This document shows positions 49,034 to 57,943 of a DNA stretch of 64,000 nucleotides, piece after piece; position 1 is the stretch's first letter; the number at the start of each line of letters is the position of its first letter. The notes under the pieces were generated by a model. That model was not told the DNA's origin and ran no database searches. It worked only from the letters and a program-made list of their open reading frames with translations. This DNA comes from QFOX01 sp033763655 (GTDB lineage: Bacteria; Pseudomonadota; Alphaproteobacteria; Rickettsiales; UBA3002): contig JANRKD010000006.1 in assembly GCA_033763655.1 (NCBI GenBank), forward strand, positions 1 through 64,000. The letters run 5' to 3'. The position numbers and the translations under genes are program-made.

Positions 49034-50737
49034 ATGGTAGGGGCGCTTCACAAAAAAGCAACGAAACAGGGGGCAACGCCGCCCCGGCCGCCGCGTCGTG
49101 AGGCGTCACGCGGGGGCAATTCTGCCGACAAGGAAACCCGCCGCAACGCCAGAAAAAAGCGCTTCATGTTGCTCATCGGCGACGAGGGGGCGATCCTTGT
49201 TTTTATGCAGGGCAGTAAAGTGGTGCGCCGCCTGTTCGCGCCTTCCGCGCAGCCTGCGCACAGCGAGGCGATGGTCGAAATCATGCGGGCTAACCCCTCG
49301 GTGCCGCTGACGCTGCTGGTCGATGTGATTGACCAGCAATATGTTTTGCAGACCTTCCCGCCGGTGAGCGCCCTGTCGGTCGGCGGGTTGGTAAAACGCC
49401 GCCTCGACCGCGATTTTCAGCCGGATGACCTGACAGGTGCGTTGCGGCTCGGGCGCGATAAAACTGGGCGCAAAGAATGGAAATACCTGCTGGTGGGGCT
49501 CGCCAAAACCCCGCTGATTGCCGAGTGGCTCGATGTCGTGCTCGATTTGCCTAACGAAATGAAAGGCATTTATCTGGTGCCGATTGAGGCGGTGCATTAT
49601 GTCGCCATGCTGGGCAGAAAACTGTCGCACGACAAGGCGCGGCCCTGGCAATTGCTGATTTCGCACAACAAAGTGTCGGGCTTCCGGCAAGTGGTGATGC
49701 ATGACGGCAAGCTGATTTTTACCCGCGTTTCACAAGCGATGGATGACGCCATTCCCGCCGTGATTGCCGGGAATGTCGAGCAGGAAATCATCAACACGAT
49801 CGAATACCTGAAGCGGCTTGAGTTTCACGACAATGCGGAGCTGGATGCGACGATTATCATTTCTCAGGATGTGATTGATTCGCTGGATCTGCGGCGCTTC
49901 AATTTTGGCCGGGCGACGGCATTAAGCCCGCTATCGGTGGCCGAGGCTCTCGGGTTCGAGCAGGCGGCACTTTCGGCGGATCGCTTCGGCGATGTGGTGC
50001 TGGCGGCGGCGTTCGGGGTGAGCAGAAAGCGCCTGCTGCGTTTTTCGAATGCGTATATCGACAAACTGACAAAGCTGTATCAGGCGCGTATCGGTCTGCA
50101 GGTATTTGCGGGGCTGATGGCGCTGATATTCCTTGGGCTTACTGCCGGTACGCTTGCCACGACGATTGAAAACGCGACCAGCATTGCCCAGATAAAAACC
50201 AGACAGGCGGCGCTTCAGCCCAACCTCGAGAAAATGCGGCGTTCGGTCGACGGGCTTAACAGCGACGTGGCCTTCAAATCGGTGTTTGTTGCAACCTATG
50301 ACGCGTATCTCAAAAACCACCCCCGCCCCGAAGACTCGATAACGGCCATTGCTGCGCTTATGTCGCCGCAGCGCCGCGTTCTCGACATTGCGTGGGACAT
50401 CAGCAGCGCGAATATGCCGTCGCCGGGCGCGGGGGGTAATGCGCTGCCGCTGGCGATAAAACTCAGCGTCGATTTTTCTCCGGCGGGGGCGACGGTCGAT
50501 GTGGTCGAAGCCGAGGCCAATAACCTGCTGGAGGCCATGAAAACCGATTTGCGGCAATACGAGGTGATGGCCGAGGCATTCCCGTGGCGCAGGGATGAGG
50601 TGCAAAGTGAAAAAATTTCACTGGATCAATCGACGCAAAAACTTTCTGCTGTCCAGAACGCGGTGGTGGTCTTTCACCTTAAGGGCCTGAAGCCGCTGCC
50701 TGCAGCAGCTCCCGTGGCAGGGCAGGGGGCGCGATGA
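49034..50737 (+). CDS. PilM-PilN-like fusion (MshI/GspL-like)
   Basis: 567 residues. Basic N-terminus (1-45), then an actin-like cytoplasmic domain resembling PilM/GspL (about 45-340, FMLLIGDEGAILVF, LLVGLAKTPLIAEWLD, IYLVPIEAVHYVA, EIINTIEYLKRLEF), one membrane helix at about 354-377, a coiled coil, and a small periplasmic ferredoxin-like domain (about 440-555) as in PilN. The 4-bp overlap with the next gene indicates coupling. Assignment is from topology and context; sequence identity to named families looks low. Confidence 0.7.
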   Translation: MVGALHKKATKQGATPPRPPRREASRGGNSADKETRRNARKKRFMLLIGDEGAILVFMQGSKVVRRLFAPSAQPAHSEAMVEIMRANPSVPLTLLVDVIDQQYVLQTFPPVSALSVGGLVKRRLDRDFQPDDLTGALRLGRDKTGRKEWKYLLVGLAKTPLIAEWLDVVLDLPNEMKGIYLVPIEAVHYVAMLGRKLSHDKARPWQLLISHNKVSGFRQVVMHDGKLIFTRVSQAMDDAIPAVIAGNVEQEIINTIEYLKRLEFHDNAELDATIIISQDVIDSLDLRRFNFGRATALSPLSVAEALGFEQAALSADRFGDVVLAAAFGVSRKRLLRFSNAYIDKLTKLYQARIGLQVFAGLMALIFLGLTAGTLATTIENATSIAQIKTRQAALQPNLEKMRRSVDGLNSDVAFKSVFVATYDAYLKNHPRPEDSITAIAALMSPQRRVLDIAWDISSANMPSPGAGGNALPLAIKLSVDFSPAGATVDVVEAEANNLLEAMKTDLRQYEVMAEAFPWRRDEVQSEKISLDQSTQKLSAVQNAVVVFHLKGLKPLPAAAPVAGQGAR

Positions 50738-51411
50738 ATAAATACCAGCAGTTAATCGGGCAGACGGTCAGGTATGCGATTAAGGTGGGGGCGCTGGTGG
50801 CCGGGGTTGGGGTCATTTATTCCGCCGTCTCCCTTTATGCGGATAATGTGGCCGGGGAGAAAACCGGGCTGGAGGGAAAACTCGCGCAGGACAGCGCCTT
50901 GTTAGCGAATCTGCGTAGCCAGATGGATAAATCCGGTGAGGCGGAAAAGCGTTTCGTAGAACTGCAAGGCAACCGCACCACGGATGAGTTGGTGGCGACT
51001 TTCGAGGGGTTGCAGATTTTTCTGCGCAACGCAGCGGCACGCTACCGCCTGTCGGATACCCAGATAACGCTGGCTAAAGAGGTGCCAACCGACAAGGCCG
51101 AACTGAAAAATTTTACCTACGACGTGCTGTTGCGGCCACGTCTTGGATTGACCTTCAGGGCCATTTCGGATGCGCATGTGTTCTCGTTTGTCCACGACCT
51201 CGAACATGCCGCGCCGGGCCTGATTCGTATTGATAAGGTGGAGCTGAAACGGGCGAGCAGGCTGGCCGACATGACCGACAATACCATCAATAAGCTGAAG
51301 CAGGGAACCTCGGAGCTGCTGGTTGAAGGCAGTATCGAGCTGACATGGATTCGTTTCGCACCTCGTGAGAATAAACCAGGCCCCACCACTCCTTCCACCG
51401 CCGCCCCATAG
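50734..51411 (+). CDS. PilO-like alignment-complex protein
   Basis: 225 residues. A single membrane helix (about 14-36, AIKVGALVAGVGVIYSAVSLYA), a coiled coil (LAQDSALLANLRSQMDKSGEAEKRFVEL) and a periplasmic domain with a typical PilO/GspM-like alternating pattern (LRPRLGLTFRAISDAHVFSFVHDLE). Overlaps the fusion gene by ATGA. Expected to dimerise with the PilN-like half of its neighbour. Confidence 0.68.
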   Translation: MNKYQQLIGQTVRYAIKVGALVAGVGVIYSAVSLYADNVAGEKTGLEGKLAQDSALLANLRSQMDKSGEAEKRFVELQGNRTTDELVATFEGLQIFLRNAAARYRLSDTQITLAKEVPTDKAELKNFTYDVLLRPRLGLTFRAISDAHVFSFVHDLEHAAPGLIRIDKVELKRASRLADMTDNTINKLKQGTSELLVEGSIELTWIRFAPRENKPGPTTPSTAAP

Positions 51412-51422
51412 GATATGCCGCA

Positions 51423-52283
51423 ATGCCGCGTATAAAATTACAGTGCCTGCTGAGCTGGGTGGTCATGGCCACGGTGGCGGTGCCTGCGCCTGCGCAGCCG
51501 GTGGGGCAGTTGCCGCCCTTGCCTGCTGTGGCCCTGCCGTCGCGCGTTGCCTCTCCACCACCGCCAGTTGCCGCCGCTACGCCGGTAGTCGTCGCGCCTG
51601 CCACCACACCTGCTCCCGCACCGGTAGAGGCGACCATTGTTGCAAGGAGCTATTCCTACGGTGGCTCGAATCTGAGCATCCTGTTCCTGCCGTCGCAAAT
51701 CAGCCGGATGCAGGAGGCCATCCGCCATTTTGAAGATTCGGGGCTGGATGCCGCCCCGCCGGTGCCGGTTGTCTTGCAAACCACGGCGGCGCCGGTCGAA
51801 GAAAAAATCGAGGATCCGCTGGAGTATCCCGTCTTTTACCTGGCGAGCATTGCCTACGACAAGCCAGGCGAATGGTCGCTATGGGTGAGTGGCTATAAAA
51901 TCACCTCGCATAAGAATGAGACGGATGTAACCGTAGTAAACGTCACCCCCGAAAGCGCCACCTTCTCGTGGACGCCGAGCTTTGCTAAAGCGCTCCTGCG
52001 CCGCCAGCAGGAAGATTTTTTCGCTTCGGCGGATTTGTTGAAACACAGGCTGGCCGGAATACAGCGGGCGAACATCAACGAAAAAAGCGGCGCCGTCACC
52101 TTTACGCTGAAACAGAACCAGTCCTTCGCGGCGGGGTATTTCCGCATCTTCGAAGGGTATGTGGACACCCCGGAGCTGGTGGCGTTGCCGCCGCTCATGC
52201 CTGCCGAAGCTATGCCCGAAGCGATGGCCGATGCCCCGCCGTCACCTTCATCGCCGCTTCCCGGCGCGGATGCCGCCCGTTAG
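51423..52283 (+). CDS. Periplasmic protein of pilus operon (PilP/MshK-like position)
   Basis: 286 residues. Signal peptide MPRIKLQCLLSWVVMATVAVP cleaved near APAQ, a Pro/Ala/Val-rich linker (about 25-70), then a beta-rich domain (YPVFYLASIAYDKPGEWSLWVSGYKI, VVNVTPESATFSW) and a Pro-rich tail. The phrase on gap between substrate strand and WSLWVSG resembles proteins that couple the inner-membrane complex to a secretin (PilP, MshK, GspC). No secretin gene is present in this window. Confidence 0.65.
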   Translation: MPRIKLQCLLSWVVMATVAVPAPAQPVGQLPPLPAVALPSRVASPPPPVAAATPVVVAPATTPAPAPVEATIVARSYSYGGSNLSILFLPSQISRMQEAIRHFEDSGLDAAPPVPVVLQTTAAPVEEKIEDPLEYPVFYLASIAYDKPGEWSLWVSGYKITSHKNETDVTVVNVTPESATFSWTPSFAKALLRRQQEDFFASADLLKHRLAGIQRANINEKSGAVTFTLKQNQSFAAGYFRIFEGYVDTPELVALPPLMPAEAMPEAMADAPPSPSSPLPGADAAR

Positions 52284-52297
52284 CACCTCGACCGTTT

Positions 52298-53047
52298 ATG
52301 GAGCCAGCATTGTCCAGCATTTCGAGTATCCCCCTGCAGGTCGAGCATATCGGCAAATCCTATGGCGCGCACCGGGTGCTTGAGGATATTTCGTTTGCCC
52401 TGCAGCCGGGGGAAATTTTCGGCCTTGTCGGCCTGAATGGGGCGGGGAAAACTACGCTGATTAAGCTGCTGCTCGATTTGGCGCGGGCGGATAGCGGTTC
52501 GGCGCATATTTTCGGCAAGCCCTCAACGACGGTCGAGGCGCGCGCGCAGCTTTCCTACCTGCCCGAGAAATTTTCGCCCTCGCGTTACCTCAAGGGCTTC
52601 GAGCATCTGGCGCTGGCGCTCTCCTATTACGGCAAGAAGCTCGACCGCGAAAAAGCCCGCGCACTGGCGCGCACGCTCGACCTTGACCCCGAAGTTCTGG
52701 ATGGCAAGGTCGGCGGCTATTCGAAGGGTATGGGGCAGAAACTCGGGCTGATGGGCGCGTTTATGGTCGATCAGCCGTTCATGATTCTCGATGAGCCGAT
52801 GAGCGGCCTCGATCCGCGCGCGCGCATTTGCCTGAAGGAGGCGATGCTTGAGGCAAAACGCGAGGGCAAAACCTTGTTTTTCAGCTCCCACATCCTCTCG
52901 GATATTGATGAAATCTGCGACCGCATCGGCATTATCCACGCGCGCAGGCTGGTCTATCTCGGTACGGCGGCGGCGTTTAAGCCAACTTTCGGCGGCGAGA
53001 GCCTGGAGCGTGCGTTCCTGAAAGCCATCGGCGCGGAAGCGGCCTAA
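52298..53047 (+). CDS. ABC transporter ATP-binding protein
   Basis: 249 residues. Walker A GLNGAGKTT, Q-loop YLPEKFSP, signature YSKGMGQKLGL, Walker B FMILDEPMSG with DPRAR and the His switch FFSSHIL. ABC-2 type (drug or polysaccharide exporters). No permease is adjacent. It starts 15 bp after the PilP-like gene and its stop overlaps the convergent pilU stop by 4 bp. It occupies the place where MSHA loci carry the MshM ATPase, but the fold here is ABC, not AAA. Confidence 0.9.
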   Translation: MEPALSSISSIPLQVEHIGKSYGAHRVLEDISFALQPGEIFGLVGLNGAGKTTLIKLLLDLARADSGSAHIFGKPSTTVEARAQLSYLPEKFSPSRYLKGFEHLALALSYYGKKLDREKARALARTLDLDPEVLDGKVGGYSKGMGQKLGLMGAFMVDQPFMILDEPMSGLDPRARICLKEAMLEAKREGKTLFFSSHILSDIDEICDRIGIIHARRLVYLGTAAAFKPTFGGESLERAFLKAIGAEAA

Positions 53048-54183
53048 AATTCGGAGCCGACAATTTTCGGCACGGCCTGCACGCTGCGCAGGCCGAGGCT
53101 TGGGTCACGCCCGTGCGTTTTTTTGTTCTGAATCATCAGGCGCAGGTTGGCGACACTGTCGGATTCGGCGAGGGCGACTTCCTCGCTGATGACGCCGCGT
53201 TCGTAAAGCCTGAATAAATGCTGGTCGAAGGTCTGCATGCCTTCGCCGGTTCCTTTTTCAATCATCTCGCGCAACTGGCGGATTTTTCCCAGTTCGATAT
53301 GTTGTTTAATCAGGCCACGGTTGAGCATAATTTCGAGTGCGACGGTGCGCCCGCCCTCGAGCGTGGGCAGCAGGCGCTGCGAGAGGGTGGCGCGCAGGTT
53401 GAGCGACAGGTTGAGCAGGATTTGCGGGTGCCGGTCTTCGGGGAAGAAGTTGATGACGCGCTCGATGGTCTGGCTGGCGTTGTTGGCATGGATGGTGGCA
53501 ATGCATAAATGCCCGGTCTCGGCGAAATAAATCGCCTGTTCCATCACTTCGCGGTCGCGCACCTCGCCGATAACCACAAGGTCGGGCCGCTGGCGCAGGG
53601 CATTCTTCAGCGCCAGCGCGTAGGAATAGGTGTCGAGCCCGACATCGCGCTGGGTGATAATGCACTGGCCGTGCTGGTGTACGAATTCGATCGGGTCTTC
53701 CACCGTGATGATGTGCCCCTGGCCGTGGGCGTTGCGGTGGCCGACCATCGCGGCGAGTGAGGTCGATTTCCCCGAGCCGGTCTGCCCGGAGATGAGAATC
53801 AGGCCGCGCTTTAACATCGCCAGCTCGCCATAGAGCGGCGGCAGGCTGAGCGATGCAATGTCGGGGATGGCGTTTTCGATGCGGCGGATGACCAGCCCGT
53901 CATGCGCCTGCTGGCGGAAGACGTTGACCCTGAACCGCGCGGAATCATTGAAGTTGAGCGCCACGTTCAACTCGAACGTCGAGCGGAACTCGTCCTGCTG
54001 TTCGGCACTCAGGAGCTGGCCGATATACTCGGCGATGTCGGTGTCGTCGAGCGCATCGCCCGAAGCGGGGAGGATGGCGTCGTCGATGCGCAGGGTCGGC
54101 GCTTTGTCGTAAGTGAGGTAGAGATCCGAGGCGCGGCGCGCAATCATCTCCTCAAGAAGCGTATGGATGTGCGCGAGGGTCAA
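53044..54183 (-). CDS. pilU: Retraction ATPase PilU-like
   Basis: 379-residue PilT-family ATPase. Walker A GQTGSGKST, Asp box TVEDPIEFVHQHGQCIITQRDVG, Walker B GEVRDREVMEQAIYFAETGHL and HANNASQTIERVINFFPEDRH. The substitution at FAETGH, the R-Q-R-P-D-L region and the extended C-terminus match PilU more than PilT. It lies 9 bp after pilT and is probably co-transcribed. PilU-type proteins boost PilT-dependent retraction. Confidence 0.9.
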   Translation of the reverse strand: MTLAHIHTLLEEMIARRASDLYLTYDKAPTLRIDDAILPASGDALDDTDIAEYIGQLLSAEQQDEFRSTFELNVALNFNDSARFRVNVFRQQAHDGLVIRRIENAIPDIASLSLPPLYGELAMLKRGLILISGQTGSGKSTSLAAMVGHRNAHGQGHIITVEDPIEFVHQHGQCIITQRDVGLDTYSYALALKNALRQRPDLVVIGEVRDREVMEQAIYFAETGHLCIATIHANNASQTIERVINFFPEDRHPQILLNLSLNLRATLSQRLLPTLEGGRTVALEIMLNRGLIKQHIELGKIRQLREMIEKGTGEGMQTFDQHLFRLYERGVISEEVALAESDSVANLRLMIQNKKTHGRDPSLGLRSVQAVPKIVGSEF

Positions 54184-54192
54184 GGCATCCTC

Positions 54193-55299
54193 CTAGAATG
54201 AACTGCTGCTCGAGGAACTCAGGCGCTTGCCTGCCGTGGCGGTCATTCCGCCGGATTCTTCCTCGGATTGCGCGCCGGTCATGAGAAGCTCGCGCAGCGT
54301 TTCTGCCGAAATCTCGCCATTTTCATAGAGGCGGTTGAGCGAGTCGCGCATCAGCACCATGCCCATCTTACTGCCCATCTGAATCATGGAGGTGATTTGC
54401 GGCACTTTCGCCTCGCGGATGAGGTTGCGGATGGCGGGCGAACCGAGCATGATTTCGTGGGCGGCGATGCGGCCCTTGCCGTCCATGCGCTTGATGAGAG
54501 CCTGCGTAATCACCGCTTCAAGCGAAACCGAGAGCATAGCGCGCACCATTTCCTTATCGTCGGCGGGAAAAACGTCGATGATGCGGTCTACTGTTTTGGC
54601 AGCCGAACTGGTATGCAGCGTGCCCAGCACGAGATGCCCGGTTTCCGCCGCCGTCATTGCGAGCTGGATGGTTTCAAGGTCACGCAGCTCGCCGACCATA
54701 ATCACGTCCGGGTCTTCGCGCAGTGCCGATTTCAGGGCCTTTGTAAAGGATTTGGTGGAGCCGCCCACTTCACGCTGGTTGATGAGCGAGCGTCGGGGGG
54801 TATGGACAAACTCGACCGGGTCCTCGACCGTTAGGATGTGTTTGTTGAAGTTCTGGTTGATATAGTCAATCATCGCCGCCAACGTGGTCGATTTCCCCGA
54901 GCCGGTTGGCCCGGTGACGAGGACAAGGCCCTTATGCAGGTGGCAGAGGCGTTTGAGCACTTCGGGGGCGCCCAGCGCATCGAGCGAGAGGATTTTCGTG
55001 GGGATGCTGCGAAAGACGGCCGCTGCACCGTGGATGGTGTTAAAAGCATTAACGCGGAAGCGGATTTCGCTGGCAAACGCCATCGAGAAATCAAGCTCGA
55101 AGTCGCGCTCATAATCGCTGCGCTGCTGGTCGGTCATAATCGAAAACAGCATGCGCTTCACTTCTTCAGCATCGAGCGCGGGCATGTCGAGCGGCAGCAT
55201 GTCGCCGTTCACCCGCATAATCGGTGGGTTCTTCGCCGATAAGTGAAGATCGGACGCCTTGTTTTTGTGGGTTGCCATTAACAGGTCGGTGATTTCCAT
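54193..55299 (-). CDS. pilT: Pilus retraction ATPase PilT
   Basis: 368-residue hexameric ATPase powering pilus retraction. Walker A GPTGSGKSTT, Asp box TVEDPVEFVHTPRRSLINQREVG, Walker B VGELRDLETIQLAMTAAETGHL, His box GTLHTSSAAKTVDRI and the AIRNLIRE motif that is specific to PilT (here HEIMLGSPAIRNLIREAKV). The C-terminus is a polyserine tail ending SSF. Confidence 0.94.
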   Translation of the reverse strand: MEITDLLMATHKNKASDLHLSAKNPPIMRVNGDMLPLDMPALDAEEVKRMLFSIMTDQQRSDYERDFELDFSMAFASEIRFRVNAFNTIHGAAAVFRSIPTKILSLDALGAPEVLKRLCHLHKGLVLVTGPTGSGKSTTLAAMIDYINQNFNKHILTVEDPVEFVHTPRRSLINQREVGGSTKSFTKALKSALREDPDVIMVGELRDLETIQLAMTAAETGHLVLGTLHTSSAAKTVDRIIDVFPADDKEMVRAMLSVSLEAVITQALIKRMDGKGRIAAHEIMLGSPAIRNLIREAKVPQITSMIQMGSKMGMVLMRDSLNRLYENGEISAETLRELLMTGAQSEEESGGMTATAGKRLSSSSSSSF

Positions 55300-55368
55300 G
55301 GTCGAACCTCAGGATTCAGCCTGCACATCCTAGCGAACAGACGTAAAGACTTCGTTAATGCTACCGCT

Positions 55369-56664
55369 TCAGCTACCTGCGACTGGTGTAGGTGCGGCTT
55401 TAGCGGCAATGAAATTAAGCCGTTTTTGCAACGTCTCAAGCGGCGCCGGTATTTTTTGCCCCTTGAGCGCGGCATCAATCAGCAGGCGGTAGAGGGCGCC
55501 GGCATCGGCGTAGTTGCCCTGCGCATCGAGCATGACGGCGAGGTTGTATTTGTAGGTGAGGTTGTCGGGGGCAAGTTCAATCGCGCGCAGCATTTTTTCG
55601 CGCGCCTGTTCGGGGTAGCCGCTTTTGTTGAGCAACGCCGCCTGTTGCGCAGGGATGGGGCTGAAATCGGGGTTGCGTTGCTCCAGACGTTCAAGCTCGG
55701 CGAGGGCTTCCTGCGGCGCTTCGGCGCTCATGAGGGCGAGGAAGTTATTAAGCCCCTCGCGATGCCCGGGGTTGATTTTCAGCAACTGGTCATAATAGGA
55801 GCGGGCGCGCGCCAGCTCGCCGAGGCGGTGGTAGGTCACGGCGAGGCCGAACAGGGCGTCCTCATTCCCCGGCTCGGCAGCCAGAATGGTTTTATACGTT
55901 TCGGCGGCAAGCGCGCTGTCGCCATTGCTGAGGGCTGTATAGGCGCGGTTCAGTTCAAAATTCGTATCGAGCGCCTGACGCTGCACCTTGATGCTCAGGC
56001 CCACCGCATCGTAGCTTTCGATTTTCGGGGTGGGCGTGGCGAGTGCTTTGACCTCGGGGCTTTGGCGCTGGATGGCAACGGAGGTCTTTTTGCCGGTGGC
56101 GGGCGGTGTGCTGTCAAGCCGCGAGGGGAAGCGGCTGAGAATATTCCTTGAGGCATCAGAAAGCTGGCGCGGCGCAGGTGCGGTGGCCGGGGCTGCAATC
56201 AGCGGCGGATTTTCCGCTGGCCGTTGCAGGCTATCGGCAGTGGCAATCAGTGGAGCCGGGGCGATAAAACCGGTCTGCGGGGCGACGTTCAGTGTGGTGG
56301 CTTTTTCGACCTGCCCGGTGACGCCTAGCTCCTGCGCAGCGCGTGCGGCGGTGGCGGCATCCACCGGCGGGAATAGCGGTGCTTCGGCGGGCAGGGGCTG
56401 CACAAAGGCTCCCGGCGGCGCGGTGATGGAAGTGGTGGCTGGCACAGAGGATAATGGCGGGAAAGCAAGCCTGGGCATCGGGTCGATCAGTGGCGCGGTC
56501 GAGGGCAGGCGCGCCGATGTGCGCGGTTTGCTGACGGGAGGGGCCTCGGCCCCTTCGTCGGGGTTGAAGGCATGGGCGAAAAAAGGGGCGGCGGAAATAG
56601 CGACAAGGGTAGCGAGGGCCGAACTGCGTAAGCCGTGACGAAAAATACGAAGATGCGAAGCCAT
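55369..56664 (-). CDS. TPR-repeat periplasmic protein (MshN-like)
   Basis: 431 residues from the ATG at 56664, giving a signal peptide (SSALATLVAISAAPFFAHA); an ATG at 56763 would add 33 residues but bury the signal. The N-terminal half is a Pro/Ala-rich disordered stretch. The C-terminal half (about 250-425) consists of tetratricopeptide repeats (AYTALSNGDSALAAETYKTIL, DALFGLAVTYHRLGELARAR, LTYKYNLAVMLDAQGNYADAG). Same strand and 70 bp upstream of pilT. A TPR protein next to pilus ATPases matches MshN of MSHA loci. Confidence 0.8.
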   Translation of the reverse strand: MASHLRIFRHGLRSSALATLVAISAAPFFAHAFNPDEGAEAPPVSKPRTSARLPSTAPLIDPMPRLAFPPLSSVPATTSITAPPGAFVQPLPAEAPLFPPVDAATAARAAQELGVTGQVEKATTLNVAPQTGFIAPAPLIATADSLQRPAENPPLIAAPATAPAPRQLSDASRNILSRFPSRLDSTPPATGKKTSVAIQRQSPEVKALATPTPKIESYDAVGLSIKVQRQALDTNFELNRAYTALSNGDSALAAETYKTILAAEPGNEDALFGLAVTYHRLGELARARSYYDQLLKINPGHREGLNNFLALMSAEAPQEALAELERLEQRNPDFSPIPAQQAALLNKSGYPEQAREKMLRAIELAPDNLTYKYNLAVMLDAQGNYADAGALYRLLIDAALKGQKIPAPLETLQKRLNFIAAKAAPTPVAGS

Positions 56665-56859
56665 GTGCCGTAAGCCCGATGCGGGTGAATTAGCCCCTAA
56701 AAAGACAGTATTTAACGGCGGTTGTAAACAGATTCCTCGTGCGGGTGGATAAGTCGATTTCATTTGCTAAAACCGGGGTAATTCCTTCATGGCATCGCGC
56801 AGGTAAAAGGCGTACAATGCGAGGATGATTCATGACGATGCAGATGACGGTGAGGATGC

Positions 56860-57891
56860 GTGAGGCGTAGCAATATCTTTCTGGTGCTGACGTTGCTAAT
56901 GCTGCCGCAGCTAATGCTGCCGTTGGCCGTCACGGCGGCGGAGCTGCTGAAGCCCGGGGCGCCCGAAGCGCCGGTGAAGCGGTTTTTCCCGCTCGGCGCG
57001 GCGCGTCAGGGCGCCGGTGACGCGCGAGTGGGCATTCCCCTTACCCGCGCCAAAACACCGATGCCGCTGCGTAGCGATCAACAACAGATGCATCAGGGAT
57101 TCCTGCGGATTGACCGGGCGCGCAGCGTCGCGATTCCGTCGCAGCATGCGTTGCCCACGCAGGCGGCGGGGGTAAAAGTGGCGTCCCTCCCGGCCACTGC
57201 CGCGATGGATACGGTCGCGCAGATGCCGGAAGATACCGACGTTGAAAGCGAAGAAATCATCGGCAACCGCGAAGCCATCGATCCGGTGCTGGTGCTGTTT
57301 GATTCCGAGAGCAGCGGCACCTTGCCGTCATTCCGGGATGTGATGCGCGGGCATGCCGGAGGGGCAGGCGGGGCGCGCCATCCGTTCTGGCCGGTGCCGC
57401 TTACCGCACGGCAGTATGTTTCCTCGGGCTACGGCCTGCGCGCCGACCCGTTCCATGGCCGCCGGACTTTCCATGGCGGGATTGACATCGCCGCCGACGA
57501 GGGAACCTCGGTGCTCGCCAGCGCAGAGGGCAGGGTGACGCAGGTGGCCAATGACCCGCGTTATGGCCGTTATGTCACCTTGCAGCATGCGGATGGCACG
57601 CTCAGCCGTTATGGGCATCTGAGCCGCCAGACGGTGCGCGAAGGCCAGCATGTGCGCGGCGGGCAGGTCATCGGCGCGGTCGGCGCAACCGGCCGCGCGA
57701 CGGGGGCGCATCTCGATTACCGCGTCAGCCGGAACAACACGAAGTTTGATCCGCTGGCTATCCTCACCGTGCCGGCCGGGGTTGCTTTCAAAGGGGCGGC
57801 CTCCGCGCCGGTGGCGGGCAATGTCAGCCGCGCGCCGCGTATCGCCAGCAACGTCCTGCCCCGGCGACCGATGGTGATTCAGGTGCGTTAA
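56860..57891 (+). CDS. M23 family metallopeptidase
   Basis: 343 residues from a GTG at 56860 preceded by GAGGA. Signal peptide (FLVLTLLMLPQLMLPLAVTAA). Peptidase domain at about 185-310: GYGLRADPFHGRRTFHGGID (first ligand His205, then Asp), GHLSR and GRATGAHLDYRVSRN. The usual zinc motif HLHxE is HLDYR here: Asp286 stands where the second His of HxH would be. It may be an Asp-ligated enzyme or an inactive amidase-activator (EnvC/NlpD-type). Divergent from the TPR gene. Confidence 0.88.
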   Translation: MRRSNIFLVLTLLMLPQLMLPLAVTAAELLKPGAPEAPVKRFFPLGAARQGAGDARVGIPLTRAKTPMPLRSDQQQMHQGFLRIDRARSVAIPSQHALPTQAAGVKVASLPATAAMDTVAQMPEDTDVESEEIIGNREAIDPVLVLFDSESSGTLPSFRDVMRGHAGGAGGARHPFWPVPLTARQYVSSGYGLRADPFHGRRTFHGGIDIAADEGTSVLASAEGRVTQVANDPRYGRYVTLQHADGTLSRYGHLSRQTVREGQHVRGGQVIGAVGATGRATGAHLDYRVSRNNTKFDPLAILTVPAGVAFKGAASAPVAGNVSRAPRIASNVLPRRPMVIQVR

Positions 57892-57943
57892 CCGTGTCGA
57901 GTTACCACTTCACATTCGGTCAATGCCGCGCTAGACCCGCCGC

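Noticed and set aside
52298..53047. ABC ATPase as the missing CcmA
   Set aside because: It is longer than CcmA (about 200 residues), lies 7 kb from ccm in the pilus operon, and its sequence is of the ABC-2 export type.
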